Assembly (NCBI RefSeq): GCF_024741795.1
Contig: NZ_CP102950.1
Coordinates: 1,426,001-1,490,000 of the forward strand
DNA length: 64,000 nt
Source of the DNA: Arthrobacter sp. CJ23
GTDB lineage: Bacteria > Actinomycetota > Actinomycetes > Actinomycetales > Micrococcaceae
Reading direction: 5' to 3'
Shown here: in pieces, positions 1-10,895 of the stretch
Layout of the letters: each line of letters opens with the position of its first letter
Position numbering within the stretch: position 1 is the stretch's first letter
Translations under genes and position numbers: made by a program
Notes under the pieces: model-generated
The model's input: only the letters and a program-made list of their open reading frames with translations
What the model was told of the DNA's origin: nothing
Databases searched by the model: none

Positions 1-3000
1 TGCTCACCTTCCAGGACGCCGGCACGGAGCCCGGCCGCAAAGTGGTTACCCTGACGGTCTCCGACGGCCAGTCGACTGCCGAGGGCAAAGTCACAGTGGA
101 CGTGCGCGCCCCGGGCGCCCTGCCGCCCATCGCCAACGCAGACCACGTGGTCGCCGTCGCCGGGGTGGACACTGTCATCGCACCGCTGAAGAACGACTCC
201 GATCCGCAGGGCGGTGCCCTCCGCCTCGCCCAGGTCACTCCCGACGGCAACTCCACGGCCACCATGGGGGCGGACCAACAGACCTTCACCTTCAACTCAA
301 CGGCCGAGGGTGCCCACTACATGTCCTATTTGGTGACCAACGGCCCGGCCAGCGCCCAGCAGCTGGTACGCGTGGATGTAGTGCGGGGCGCCGGAGACGG
401 CGTCCCCGTTGCCGTGCGGGACACGGCCCTGCTGCCCAGCGGGGGCAGTGTGGTGGTGGACGTCCTCGGCAATGACTCGGACCCCTCCGGCGGCGTGCTG
501 GTGGTCCAGTCCGTCACGGCTGCCGACGGCTTGCCGGCCAGCGTCTCAGTGCTGGACCACGCCGTTGTCCGGATCACCGACATCCGGGCGCAGGGCCAGC
601 TCAACGTCAAATACACGATCTCCAACGGCAAGTCTTCGGCCAGCGGTGACATCGCCATCCTGGTGGTGCCAGCGCCGGCCAAGCTTCAGGCACCCCAGGC
701 CAAGCCCGACGAGGCCTCCGTCCGGGTGGGCGACGTCGTCACGATACCGGTCCTGGACAATGACACCGATCCCAACGGCGGAAACCTCTTCCTGGACGCG
801 GAACTGGCGCAGCGGCCCGACGACGGCGATGGCCGCATCTTCCGGGCCGGCAACACGCTGCGTTTCATTGCCGGGGACGTGCCCAAGACCGTCTACGCGA
901 TCTACAAGGTCACCAACGACACCGGCCAGTCGGACTCCCAGCAGCTCACCATCCGCATCCGCGCCCGGGACGACGAACGGAACACCCGTCCCGAGCCGAA
1001 GAACCTCACCGCCCGTGTGGTGTCCGGCATGGTGGTACGGATCCCCGTGCCCCTGGACGGCATTGACTCCGACGGCGACTCCGTCCAGCTGGTCAGCGTC
1101 GACAAGGCTCCGGCCATGGGAACAGCGGTGGTCAAGGACGGCTACCTCGAGTTCACGGCCGCCGGGACGGCCTCGGGGACCGACACGTTCAGCTACCGGG
1201 TCAGGGACCGGATCGGCGCCGAGAACACCGGCACCGTGATTGTGGGCATTGCGCCGCCGGAAGCCAACAACCAGAAGCCCATCGCCGTCGACGATTCCGT
1301 CGACGTCCGCCCCGGACGCAAAATCGCGGTGGACGCCCTCGGCAACGATTCGGACCCGGACGGGGATCCGATCGGGCTGGTCTCCAACGCATTCGAAGCC
1401 CCGGCCGAACTCCGCGTCGAAACGGCCGACGGCGGCAAAGTACAGCTCACAGCGCCGGGTATCGCCGGCAGCGAGAGCATCAGCTACAAGGTCCAGGACG
1501 ACAAGAAGGCCCAGGGCAGTGCCGTGATCCGGGTCAGGGTCAGTCCCGACGCCACCCTCAAGGCCCCCGTTGCCAAGGACGATGTCATCACTCCGGCGGA
1601 GACGCTGGGCAAGTCCGCCGTCGACGTGCCGGTCCTGAAGAACGACTCCGATCCCGACGGGGTGGCCTCCGAACTCAAGATCAGCCTTCCCGACGGCAAC
1701 CCGAACGCGCGCGCCGGAGGCAACGGCAATGTCATGGTCAGCCTGGCACCGACAGACCAGCTGGTGCCGTACACCGTCACCGACATGGATGGCCAGACCG
1801 CCACGGCGGTCATCTGGGTGCCCGGGCAGGGGGAGCAGCACCCAACACTGGCCCGGGCCGACGTCGTGGAAGTCATGGCCGGCAAGGAAATCACGCTGAA
1901 CCTCAGCGAGTACGTCCGGGTCCGGGAGGGCCGCGTACCGCAGATCACCCAGGCGGACAGAATCCGGGTGCAGGGCGCGGACCCCCGGGACGTCATTCTT
2001 GGCAGTGGCAATGCACTGCGCTATGCCGCGCTCAAAGACTACGTGGGCCCCGGCTCGGTCACTTTCGAGGTGACGGACGGCTCCGGCCCGGAAGACCCGC
2101 AAGGCCTGAAATCCACGCTGAGCATCATCACACGCGTCATCCCGGATCCGGCGGCCAACCATGAGCCCACGTTCAGCGGAAGCGAGCTCGAGGTGCCGAA
2201 GGGCGAAACCGCCACCCTGGAATTGGGCAATCTGGCCAAAGACATCGATGCCGGTGACCAGGAGAAGCTCAAGTTCGAGTTCGACGGGGCCACGCCGGAA
2301 GGCTTCACGGCAACAATTGACGGGCAGTTGCTCAAAGTCAGCTCCGCGACCGGCATGGCGGCCGGCCGCAAGGGAACCATCCCGCTGAAGGTCAGCGACG
2401 GCCGCTCCGGACCGGTCAAGGCCGCCGTGACGGCCGCCGTCGTCGCCTCCAGCCGGCCGCTCCCCACCGCCAATGAGGACGTCCTGGAGAAGGCGAATGC
2501 CGGCCGCACCGAGACCATCAACGTCCTCGCCAACGATTTCAACCCATTCAGCGACGCTGCGCTGAGAATCGTCTCTGTTGCCGTTGAAACCGGCTCGGCG
2601 GCCGGGCAGCCGGTCATCGGCGGGGATTCCATCACGGTGACGCCCGCGGACGGATCCAAGGGCGTCATGGTGCTGCGCTATACGGTCTCGGACAAGACCG
2701 ACGATCCGTCGCGCCAGGTGAACGGCCGGGTGCGCATCACGGTCCGCGACAAACCAGACGCCCCCTCGGCCCCCACCGCAACGGACGTGCGCAGCCGGAC
2801 GGCAGTGCTCAAGTGGGCTCCGCCGTCGGACAACGGTGCCACCATCACCGGCTACACGGTCAAGTCCAACAATGGCTTCGAACAGAAATGCGCTACCACC
2901 ACCTGCACCCTCAGCGGGCTGACCAACGACGTGAAGTACGTCTTCGCGGTGACCGCCACCAACGAGGTGGGCGATTCCCAGCCGTCACCGCAGTCGAACG

Positions 3001-4484
3001 AAATCCGGCCCGACGAAAAACCGTCGCCGCCGGAGGCGCCCACGGTGAAAGCGGGGGACAAGAACATGGCGATCAACTGGCTGCCGGCCAAGACCGAGGG
3101 CTCGGCCGTGAAGAGCTACAACCTCGAGATTTCCCCGGCCCCGGCCAACGGAATCGCCGTAAAGAACGCCGTCACCGGACTGAGCTACACCTGGGCCGGC
3201 CTGAGCAACGGCGTCCGCTACAAAATACGCGCCCAGGCCGTCAACGAGCTCGGACCGTCCGACTGGAGCATCTACTCCTCCGAAGACAACCCCGCCGGGG
3301 TACCCGCCGCGCCGGCAGCACCGACGTCCGCTGTGGCGTCCGCCGTGGGAACCACCAACCAGCTGCGGGTTAACTGGACGGAACCGGATACCAACGGCGA
3401 CGCCATCAAGAACTACTACGTCACCATGAGCGGTGGCGGCGGAGCGCCGCAGACCCAGACCATCGCAGGGACGGTACGCACCGCCAACTTCACGGCAAAC
3501 AACTCCGAAGCCGGGTACACGTTCACGGTCCAGGCCGAAAACAAGGCCGGAAAAGGTGCCATCAGTCTGCCGTCGGCACCCCGCCGAGCCACCGGCAAAC
3601 TCGGCCAGGTCTCAGGCGTCACCGTCGGGGCAGCGGACACGGGAGGAGCCGGGCGGAAGGTGACCGTCAATTTCAAGGAACTTACCGCCGCGGAACGCAA
3701 CGGCTCGTCGGTGGACGAGGTGAGTTACAGCTATAACGCCAGCACCGGCGAAAGCGGCCCGATCACACGCGGCCAAACCGTTGGCGGCTTTGCCAACGGT
3801 ACCCGGACCACCATCACGGTGATTGCGCACTCCACGGTTGCGCCGAGCTCCAACGCCAGCGCCGGAGCGTCGACCACCCCCTACGGGTCACCCGGGACGC
3901 CGTCGGCATCGGGGCAGAACGGCGCCATGAACCAGAAATCGCTGACCCTGAACTGGTCCTCCCCGTCCACCAGCACCAACGATGTTGTTTCGACCAGGAT
4001 CAGCATCGACGGCGGCGGGTGGGAGAACGTTGCCCCGTCCGGCAGCAGGGTCATCAACACCGGCGGATTCAGCGAGTCCCACCGGATCGACGTGAAAACA
4101 GTCAACTCGATGGGGACTGAAAGCAGCGTCGTATCCGCGTCCGCGTCCTCGGGGGCGCAGGGCGAATGGATCACCACCGTCGTCAAGGGCACGGGCCTGG
4201 TGCGCACCTGCACCTTCGAGTACGGAAAGGCCAGCTACCGTCCGAATCCGTACTTCGACTGCCAAGGTGTCAACAATGGCGATACGCCGCCATGGTTCTA
4301 CGTCAACAGCGGCGAGCGGATCGTGGTCCACTGCTACGTCATGATGAACGACCAGTGGACCAACACCCCGGATCAGCCGTTCTACCGGATTGACCCCGGC
4401 TCCAACCGGAATGTCGGCTACTACATGGTGGCCAGGCACTCGCAGCTTGATCTGCCCTACGCCCATGGGATCCCGCATTGCTGA
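1..4484 (+). CDS. Giant Ig-like/fibronectin type III surface protein, first of two tandem copies (5' partial)
   Basis: The frame is open from base 3 with no stop, so the gene starts outside the window; the GTG at 42 lies inside an Ig-like repeat and is not a start. About 1490 residues are visible. The first ~920 form cadherin/Ig-like repeats with the recurring loop N-D-S-D-P-(D/Q/S)-G-(D/G). They are followed by five Fn3-like modules (for example VLKWAPPSDNG and MAINWLPAKTEG) and a C-terminal Cys-containing segment ending in PHC. The visible part aligns from about residue 555 onward with the next gene, so roughly 550 residues, including the membrane anchor, should lie upstream. By analogy with bifidobacterial FN3 it should be a surface-exposed adhesive fibre. 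It sits at the head of a MoxR/DUF58/kinase cluster. Family assignment is firm; the ligand is unknown. Confidence 0.88.
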   Translation, partial: LTFQDAGTEPGRKVVTLTVSDGQSTAEGKVTVDVRAPGALPPIANADHVVAVAGVDTVIAPLKNDSDPQGGALRLAQVTPDGNSTATMGADQQTFTFNSTAEGAHYMSYLVTNGPASAQQLVRVDVVRGAGDGVPVAVRDTALLPSGGSVVVDVLGNDSDPSGGVLVVQSVTAADGLPASVSVLDHAVVRITDIRAQGQLNVKYTISNGKSSASGDIAILVVPAPAKLQAPQAKPDEASVRVGDVVTIPVLDNDTDPNGGNLFLDAELAQRPDDGDGRIFRAGNTLRFIAGDVPKTVYAIYKVTNDTGQSDSQQLTIRIRARDDERNTRPEPKNLTARVVSGMVVRIPVPLDGIDSDGDSVQLVSVDKAPAMGTAVVKDGYLEFTAAGTASGTDTFSYRVRDRIGAENTGTVIVGIAPPEANNQKPIAVDDSVDVRPGRKIAVDALGNDSDPDGDPIGLVSNAFEAPAELRVETADGGKVQLTAPGIAGSESISYKVQDDKKAQGSAVIRVRVSPDATLKAPVAKDDVITPAETLGKSAVDVPVLKNDSDPDGVASELKISLPDGNPNARAGGNGNVMVSLAPTDQLVPYTVTDMDGQTATAVIWVPGQGEQHPTLARADVVEVMAGKEITLNLSEYVRVREGRVPQITQADRIRVQGADPRDVILGSGNALRYAALKDYVGPGSVTFEVTDGSGPEDPQGLKSTLSIITRVIPDPAANHEPTFSGSELEVPKGETATLELGNLAKDIDAGDQEKLKFEFDGATPEGFTATIDGQLLKVSSATGMAAGRKGTIPLKVSDGRSGPVKAAVTAAVVASSRPLPTANEDVLEKANAGRTETINVLANDFNPFSDAALRIVSVAVETGSAAGQPVIGGDSITVTPADGSKGVMVLRYTVSDKTDDPSRQVNGRVRITVRDKPDAPSAPTATDVRSRTAVLKWAPPSDNGATITGYTVKSNNGFEQKCATTTCTLSGLTNDVKYVFAVTATNEVGDSQPSPQSNEIRPDEKPSPPEAPTVKAGDKNMAINWLPAKTEGSAVKSYNLEISPAPANGIAVKNAVTGLSYTWAGLSNGVRYKIRAQAVNELGPSDWSIYSSEDNPAGVPAAPAAPTSAVASAVGTTNQLRVNWTEPDTNGDAIKNYYVTMSGGGGAPQTQTIAGTVRTANFTANNSEAGYTFTVQAENKAGKGAISLPSAPRRATGKLGQVSGVTVGAADTGGAGRKVTVNFKELTAAERNGSSVDEVSYSYNASTGESGPITRGQTVGGFANGTRTTITVIAHSTVAPSSNASAGASTTPYGSPGTPSASGQNGAMNQKSLTLNWSSPSTSTNDVVSTRISIDGGGWENVAPSGSRVINTGGFSESHRIDVKTVNSMGTESSVVSASASSGAQGEWITTVVKGTGLVRTCTFEYGKASYRPNPYFDCQGVNNGDTPPWFYVNSGERIVVHCYVMMNDQWTNTPDQPFYRIDPGSNRNVGYYMVARHSQLDLPYAHGIPHC

Positions 4485-4500
4485 CGGTGGTCGCAGGGCA

Positions 4501-4524
4501 GGCAGCGTGATGGGGAGCGCTGCC
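4501..4524 (+). terminator. Possible hairpin between the two giant genes
   Basis: Perfect 7-bp arms (GGCAGCG at 4501-4507 and CGCTGCC at 4518-4524) enclose a 10-base loop, 17 bp after the stop of the first giant gene. There is no T tract, so termination is only a guess. Confidence 0.3.
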
Positions 4525-4589
4525 CATCGCGTACGCCGCACGGCCACGGTACTCTGGGCAGGCGAAGGGAGAGTCGAGTCTCGGTCTCC

Positions 4590-4618
4590 TTGGTGTGCCG
4601 GGGCAGCCATGGCATAGT
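4590..4618 (+). promoter_or_regulatory. Candidate sigma-70 type promoter for the second giant gene
   Basis: TTGGTG (4590-4595), a 17-base spacer and CATAGT (4613-4618) resemble -35 and -10 boxes in the 257-bp gap before the GTG at 4742. The match is moderate (4/6 in the -10). It would leave a leader of about 115 bases. Confidence 0.3.
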
Positions 4619-4741
4619 CTTAGTGATGAAAATTCCGCCGCCGTATGGGGGTACTGCGGAATATCTCCAATGCCGGCATCTGCTGTCCGGTCCGGAAGTC
4701 GCCGCTGCCGGCGGCTGTGATGCAAAAGGGAATTTGAAGCT

Positions 4742-7700
4742 GTGACCTCTCTGTTCGGCAAGCTGGGGCTTAGGAAGCGCCGGAACAAGCTCATCACCGC
4801 TACCGCGTTCACCGCGGCCACCGCCGTCCTGGTGACCGGCGCTGTGCTGTACCCGGGATTCAAGACGGCCGAAGTGGAAGTCAACGACGGCGGCGTCTGG
4901 GTGGTCAGCAAGACCAAGAACGCGGTGGCGAGGCTCAACTACCCGTCCCGTGTGCTGGACGGCGCCGTGACACCGGCCACCACCACCTTCGACATCCTCC
5001 AGCACGACGGCGATGTGTTCGTGGACGACGAGTCCGGCTCCACCCTCAACCAGGTATCTCCCGCAAACCTCCGGCTCGGCGGCGACAAGCAGCTTCCCGC
5101 CTCCTCCCAGGTCAGTTTCGGTTCGCAGGTGCTGTCCGTGACGGACCCCGCCCGCGGCAAGGTCTGGTCCCTGTCACCCTCCACCGTCAACGGCTTTGAC
5201 GAAGAAGGATCCGAGCCTGTCCTGGTGGGCTCGCCGGGCCTGGTGTCCGCGGTCGGCTCCGACAACCGCATCTACACGGCAGATCCGCAGAAGGGCGAAA
5301 TCACCATCACCACGGTGGACCCCTCGGGCGAACGGACCGCCTCCGAGGTCACCCGGGTGGAGGACCTCAAGGGCGCAGGGGACCTGCAGCTCGCCGTGGT
5401 GGGCGACAATCCCGTGGTGCTGGATGCCGTGGGCGGGAAGCTCTTCCTCCCCGGCGGACGCACACTCCAGCTGCAGAACGCCCGTGACGCCAAGCTCCAG
5501 CAGAGCAGCACGGCGAGCGGCTACGTGGCCATCGCCACCCAGCAGGCCCTCCTGAAGCAGCCCCTGGACGGCTCCACGGCCGCCACCGTGGACGCCGGCG
5601 GCCAGGGTGTGCCCGCCGCGCCCGTGCAGGTGTCCGGCTGCGTCCACGCGGCCTGGTCCGGGGCCAACACATACATCCGCGACTGCGCCAACGACGCCGA
5701 CGACAAGAAGTCGGACGTCCCGAAGGCCAGTGCCTCGCCGTCGTACGTTTTCCGGGTCAACCGGGACCTGGTGGTACTCAACGACGTGAACTCCGGCAGC
5801 GTGTGGCTGGTCAACCAGAACATGCAGCTGGTGGACAACTGGGACGACGTGGTTCCGCCCAAGAACCAGTCCGACGACCAGGACAAGGACTCAGCGGACA
5901 ACAACACCATCAACGTGCTGCCGGACCGCACCAAACCCAACCGCTCCCCGGAAACCAAACCGGACGAAGTGGGCGTGCGCCCCGGCCGCACCACCATTCT
6001 CAGTGTGCTGGACAACGATTCAGACCCCGACGGCGACGTCCTCACCGCCGCTGTGGGCACCGCCGGACCCAAAGCCGGGACCCTGGAGAACATCTACGGC
6101 GGCACCGCCTTCCAGATCGCCGTTCCTGCCGACGCGGGCACCGGAACCGAGGTCTTCGACTACAACGCCTCGGACGGCCGCGGCCTCTCCGCCGGCGGCA
6201 AGGTCACCCTGCACGTGGTGGGCCCCGACGAGAACAAGGCGCCGCTCTTCAAACGGGCAGACCCCACCACCATCCTGGTGGAACAGGGCAAGGCCGTCAG
6301 CCAGAACATCCTCACGGACTGGATGGACCCCGACGGCGACGACCTGGTGCTCATGGATGCCAAGGCCGACAACCCCCAGGACCAAGTCAAGGTCCGCCGC
6401 GACGGGCTCCTGACGTACCAGGACTCCGGCGCGGCCCCGGGCAAGAAGAACATCACCGTCTCCGTGTGGGACGGCCGTGCCACCACCACTGGCCGCGTGG
6501 TCATCAACGTCCAGCCCCCGGGCGCCCTGGCTCCCGTGGTCAATGCCGACCACGTCACCGCCGTGGTGGGCCAGGACCTGGTCATCTCGCCGCTGAAGAA
6601 CGACATCGACCCCAACGGCGGCGCACTGCGCCTGGCGCACGTCGAGGCAGCCGGCCCGGCCGAACTCGGCCCCGTGACCGACGGCGGGACCTTCACCTTC
6701 CGCAGTACCACTCCCGGGCCCGTCTATCTGACGTACATTGCCAGCAACGGGCCGCAGAGCAGCCAGGGCCTGGTCCGCGTGGATGTCGAATCGGGCAAGG
6801 ACGCGGGCGTACCCGTGGCCGTCCACGACGTCGCGCTGCTCCCCGTGGGCGGCAGCACCCTGCTGGACCCGCTGGCCAACGATTCCGACCCCTCCGGCGG
6901 CGTGCTGGTGCTGCAGTCCGTGGCACTGGCCGACGGCGCCACCGCCTCCGTCAGCGTGATCGACCACAGCGTCCTGCGCATCACGGACGTGGTGGGCACC
7001 AAGGAGCCGTTCGTCTTCAACTACACCATGTCCAACGGGCACAAGTCCGCCTCCGGAACCGTGAGCGTGGTCCCGGTCCCGGCACCCGCCGTCGTGGAGG
7101 CACCGCAGCCCAAACCGGACGAAGTCAACGTGCGCGTCAACGACGTGGTCACCATTCCCGTGCTGGCCAATGACACGCACCCGCAGGGCGAGCCGCTGCT
7201 GGTGGACCCGGTGCTGGCCCAGTCCATTCCGGAAGCCGACGGCAAGGCGTTCGTCTCCGAAAACACGCTGCGCTTCATCGCCGGCCCCACCGCCAAGACC
7301 GTGCGGGCCATCTACAACGCGGTGGATCCGCAGGGCCAGAAGAGTGCCGCCGCCGTGACCATCCACATCCTGCCGTTGGAAGGCGCCGAGAACTCGCGCC
7401 CCCAGCCGCAGAACCTGACCGCCCGCGTGGTGGCCAGCGGATCGGTGCGGATTCCGGTGCCGCTGGACGGAATCGACCCCGACGGCGACTCGGTCCAGCT
7501 CACGGGCATCGACACCACCCCGGGCATGGGCACCGCCACCGTGGGCAGCAACTTCATCGACTTTGTGGCCGCAGGCGACGGATCCGGGACGGATTCGTTC
7601 CGCTACAAGGTCATCGACCGCCAGGGCGCCGTCAACACCGGCACCGTCACGGTGGGCGTGGCTCCCCGCGGCGACGCCAACCAGAAGCCCACGCCGGTGG

Positions 7701-10700
7701 ACGACGAGGTCAAGGTCCGTCCGGGCCGCCAGATTGCCGTTGACGTCACCGCGAACGACTCCGACCCCGACGGCGACCTGATCCGCATCAAGGGCGACGG
7801 CATCGAAGCCGACTCCGGCCTGGACGCCCACGTCAGCGAGACCAGCGGCCGCATTCTGGTCACGGCGCCCACCACCGAGGGAACCGTCAACGTCCGCTAC
7901 TCCGTGGCCGACGAACGCGACGCCGTGGGGCATGCCACCATCCGGCTCGTGGTCAAGAACGACATCCCGCTCCTGGCCCCCGTGGCACGCGATGACCGGG
8001 TGACCTCGGCACAGACGCTCGGCAAGTCTGCCGTCGACGTTCCCGTCCTCAAGAACGACGAGGACCCGGACGGCGTGGGCGAGAACCTGAAGCTCAGCAC
8101 CGAGGCCGCCACCGCGCGGCCCGGTACCGAGGGCAACATCGTGGTTGAGCTCACCGAGCAGCCGCAGCTGATCCCGTATACCGTGGAAGACGTGGACGGG
8201 CAGAAGTCCACGGCCATCATCTGGGTCCCCGGAATCGGCCAGCAGCTCCCCACCCTGGCCAAGGACGAGGTCATCGAGCTCATCGCGGGGCAGTCCGTGA
8301 CGGTGGACCTGCGCGAATGGGTCAAGGTCCGCGACGGACGCTCACCGCGGCTGACCCAGACCGACCGCATCAAGCTCATCGGCGCCGACGGCGGCGATCC
8401 GGTCGCGAACGACGGCACCGCCATCAAGTACACGGCCGGCAAGGAATACGTGGGGCCCGGTTCCATCAGCTTCGAGGTCACGGACGGCACAGGCCCGGAC
8501 GACCCCAACGGCCTCAAAGCCACGTTGAGTATCCGCACCAAGGTCCTGCCGGACCCCAACCGGAACCACGCCCCCACGCTGCTGGGCAGCAACATCGACG
8601 TTCCCCTGGGCGACCGGGCCAGCACCGAGCTGGACAAACTCACCAGCGATCCCGACGGCGACGACGTCGCCAACATGCGCTATGAAATGGTGGGCGGCAC
8701 TCCGGCCGGTTTCAACGTCAGCATCGAGGGCAAGGTCCTGCGGGTGTCGGCGGGGGACGGCGTGAAGCCCGGTGCCGCGGGTGCCCTGCAGCTCAAGGCC
8801 AAGGACCCCCGCGGACTCGAGGCGATGGCCACCTACAAGCTGTCCGTCACAGCTTCCAATCGGCCCAAACCGGTGGCCAACGACGACGTCGAAGCCAACG
8901 CGGCCGCGGGCAAGGCAGTCACCGTCAAGGTGCTTGCCAACGACGCCAATCCGTTCCCGGAGGCGCCCCTGAAGATCATCTCCGCGCTCACCGAAACCGG
9001 CCAGGGAACCGCAGCGGTCACCGGCGACTCCGTCACCGTGACGCCGGCGGCGGGATTCACCGGCACCATGATCGTGGCCTACACGGTTGCGGACAAGACC
9101 GATGATTCCTCCCGCTACGCCACGGCTCGGATCCGCCTGACGGTCAAGGACCGGCCCCTGGCCCCCACCACGCCGCTGGCACAGAGCGTGGGGGACCGGA
9201 CGGCCCTGCTGACCTGGACGGCACCCGCGGACCGAGGCTCGCCCATCACCAAGTACACCGTGCGGGGGGAAGGCTTCACGCACGACTGCCCGGCCAATAC
9301 CTGCACCCTGACGGGGCTCACCAACAACACCAAGTACCACTTCACGGTGACGGCCACCAACGCCATCGGCGAGTCGGAGTCCTCGCCGGCCTCCGCCGAG
9401 GTCCGGCCGGATGTCAAACCGGACACCCCGGTGGCGCCCACGCTGACCTTCGGCGACAAGCAGCTGTCCGTCGCCTGGACCGCCCCGGCCAGCAAGGGCT
9501 CGCCGGTCACGTCCTACGACCTGGAGATTTCCCCCGCCCCCGCAGGCCAGAACGCCCAGATCCAGAACCTGACCGCTGTCAGCTACGTTTGGAAGGGCCT
9601 GCAGAACGGCGTGGCCTACAAGGTCAGGGTCCTGGCGCGCAACGACGCCAAGGAACCCTCCGAATGGAGCCCGTACTCCGCGGCCGAGACGCCGGCGGGC
9701 GTGCCCGCCACGCCGGCCGCTCCCACGGCGAGCGGTGCGGGATCCGTGGGGAACCAGAGCCAGATGAAGGTCAGCTGGACGGCGCCCAACAACAATGGCG
9801 ACGCCGTCTCCTCCTACACGCTGACCACCTACCTGGGCGGCGCGGTCGTGACCTCCCAGCCGGTGACCGGGACCTCGCAGAACGTCACGGTGGCGAACTC
9901 CGAGGCCGACTACACCTTCACGGTCTCGGCCACCAACAAGGCCGGAACCAGCGCTGCCAGCCAGCACTCGGCCGCGATCCGCGCCGCGGGGAAGCCCGGC
10001 ACCGTGAACAGCGGAACGGTGGTCCCCAACGGAAACAGCGGCCAGCTGGACGTGACCTTCACCAGGCTCACCGAGGCTCAGCGCAACGGTTCGCAGGACA
10101 CCGAAATCCGCTACACATGGTCCACCGCCAGCGGATCCGGACCCATTCCGGCAGGCGGCGGAACCATCACCGGCCAACCCAACGGCGCCGACGTCACCGT
10201 CAACATCATTGCGACGTCCGTGAAGAACAACATGTCCGGCGACGCCAAGGCCATCGGCACCGGCAACCCCTACGGGCCGCCGAACGCACCGGTCCTCAAC
10301 GGCGGAACCTCCGGCACGGGCAACCAAAACGTCAGCTGGACCTGGAACAAACCGGCCGCCAACGGCCGGGCCATCCAGCGCTTTGAAGTCAGCTACGACG
10401 GCGGCGGCTGGACCAGCGTCGGCATGGACCAGAGCTACAGCCGCGATACCGGGGGCTGGAGCCGCACCAAGAACCTCCAGGTCCGCGCATGCTCCGTGGT
10501 GTGCGGTGCAGCGGACTCGGCCAACTCCACGTCCGGCGCCGACCCGACGCCGCCCATAACAGAAGTCCGGGTCAAGCAGAGCGACTACAACAGCTGTCCC
10601 GGCAAGCCCGGCGTGCGGGACCGGTTCAGCTCGCCCCCGCCAGACTGCGGGGGGAACGATGCCAACTGGGTGTCCTACACGGACGGCTGGATCCGCACCA

Positions 10701-10849
10701 GCTGCTGGATGAACATCTACGGTTCGAGCGAAAGCTCCAACCCGCCGTCGTACTACCAGTGGTACCGCATGGAGACCGGCCCGCACGTGGGCTGGTACGT
10801 CAAGCTTGCGACGATCGATATCCGCGGAAACGGCGTCGGCCGATGCTGA
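4742..10849 (+). CDS. Giant Ig-like/fibronectin type III membrane-anchored surface protein (FN3-type)
   Basis: 2035 residues from a GTG preceded by AAAGGG 11 bases upstream. A basic N-terminus leads into one membrane segment (about 19-38). Next comes a roughly 340-residue region with propeller-like motifs (GGVWVVSKTKNAVARL), then about ten cadherin/Ig-like repeats (about 400-1465) with N-D-x-D-P-D-G-D loops. Fn3 modules follow (about 1472-1935), and a Cys-rich tail (about 1945-2035) ends in GRC. The topology suggests an N-terminal anchor with the whole body outside. The neighbours (MoxR, DUF58, transglutaminase-like, FHA, PP2C, kinase) are those of bifidobacterial fn3 in the PFNA cluster. The D-P-D-G-D loops could bind calcium (inference). 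It is a diverged paralogue of the preceding gene. Confidence 0.88.
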   Translation: MTSLFGKLGLRKRRNKLITATAFTAATAVLVTGAVLYPGFKTAEVEVNDGGVWVVSKTKNAVARLNYPSRVLDGAVTPATTTFDILQHDGDVFVDDESGSTLNQVSPANLRLGGDKQLPASSQVSFGSQVLSVTDPARGKVWSLSPSTVNGFDEEGSEPVLVGSPGLVSAVGSDNRIYTADPQKGEITITTVDPSGERTASEVTRVEDLKGAGDLQLAVVGDNPVVLDAVGGKLFLPGGRTLQLQNARDAKLQQSSTASGYVAIATQQALLKQPLDGSTAATVDAGGQGVPAAPVQVSGCVHAAWSGANTYIRDCANDADDKKSDVPKASASPSYVFRVNRDLVVLNDVNSGSVWLVNQNMQLVDNWDDVVPPKNQSDDQDKDSADNNTINVLPDRTKPNRSPETKPDEVGVRPGRTTILSVLDNDSDPDGDVLTAAVGTAGPKAGTLENIYGGTAFQIAVPADAGTGTEVFDYNASDGRGLSAGGKVTLHVVGPDENKAPLFKRADPTTILVEQGKAVSQNILTDWMDPDGDDLVLMDAKADNPQDQVKVRRDGLLTYQDSGAAPGKKNITVSVWDGRATTTGRVVINVQPPGALAPVVNADHVTAVVGQDLVISPLKNDIDPNGGALRLAHVEAAGPAELGPVTDGGTFTFRSTTPGPVYLTYIASNGPQSSQGLVRVDVESGKDAGVPVAVHDVALLPVGGSTLLDPLANDSDPSGGVLVLQSVALADGATASVSVIDHSVLRITDVVGTKEPFVFNYTMSNGHKSASGTVSVVPVPAPAVVEAPQPKPDEVNVRVNDVVTIPVLANDTHPQGEPLLVDPVLAQSIPEADGKAFVSENTLRFIAGPTAKTVRAIYNAVDPQGQKSAAAVTIHILPLEGAENSRPQPQNLTARVVASGSVRIPVPLDGIDPDGDSVQLTGIDTTPGMGTATVGSNFIDFVAAGDGSGTDSFRYKVIDRQGAVNTGTVTVGVAPRGDANQKPTPVDDEVKVRPGRQIAVDVTANDSDPDGDLIRIKGDGIEADSGLDAHVSETSGRILVTAPTTEGTVNVRYSVADERDAVGHATIRLVVKNDIPLLAPVARDDRVTSAQTLGKSAVDVPVLKNDEDPDGVGENLKLSTEAATARPGTEGNIVVELTEQPQLIPYTVEDVDGQKSTAIIWVPGIGQQLPTLAKDEVIELIAGQSVTVDLREWVKVRDGRSPRLTQTDRIKLIGADGGDPVANDGTAIKYTAGKEYVGPGSISFEVTDGTGPDDPNGLKATLSIRTKVLPDPNRNHAPTLLGSNIDVPLGDRASTELDKLTSDPDGDDVANMRYEMVGGTPAGFNVSIEGKVLRVSAGDGVKPGAAGALQLKAKDPRGLEAMATYKLSVTASNRPKPVANDDVEANAAAGKAVTVKVLANDANPFPEAPLKIISALTETGQGTAAVTGDSVTVTPAAGFTGTMIVAYTVADKTDDSSRYATARIRLTVKDRPLAPTTPLAQSVGDRTALLTWTAPADRGSPITKYTVRGEGFTHDCPANTCTLTGLTNNTKYHFTVTATNAIGESESSPASAEVRPDVKPDTPVAPTLTFGDKQLSVAWTAPASKGSPVTSYDLEISPAPAGQNAQIQNLTAVSYVWKGLQNGVAYKVRVLARNDAKEPSEWSPYSAAETPAGVPATPAAPTASGAGSVGNQSQMKVSWTAPNNNGDAVSSYTLTTYLGGAVVTSQPVTGTSQNVTVANSEADYTFTVSATNKAGTSAASQHSAAIRAAGKPGTVNSGTVVPNGNSGQLDVTFTRLTEAQRNGSQDTEIRYTWSTASGSGPIPAGGGTITGQPNGADVTVNIIATSVKNNMSGDAKAIGTGNPYGPPNAPVLNGGTSGTGNQNVSWTWNKPAANGRAIQRFEVSYDGGGWTSVGMDQSYSRDTGGWSRTKNLQVRACSVVCGAADSANSTSGADPTPPITEVRVKQSDYNSCPGKPGVRDRFSSPPPDCGGNDANWVSYTDGWIRTSCWMNIYGSSESSNPPSYYQWYRMETGPHVGWYVKLATIDIRGNGVGRC

Positions 10850-10895
10850 TGACCACGCTCCACCCAGGCCAGACACAACAGAACAGGAACTACCC

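Noticed and set aside
4485..4741. Small gene between the two giant genes
   Set aside because: Short open frames here have no ribosome binding site or protein-like content; the gap is better explained as terminator plus promoter.
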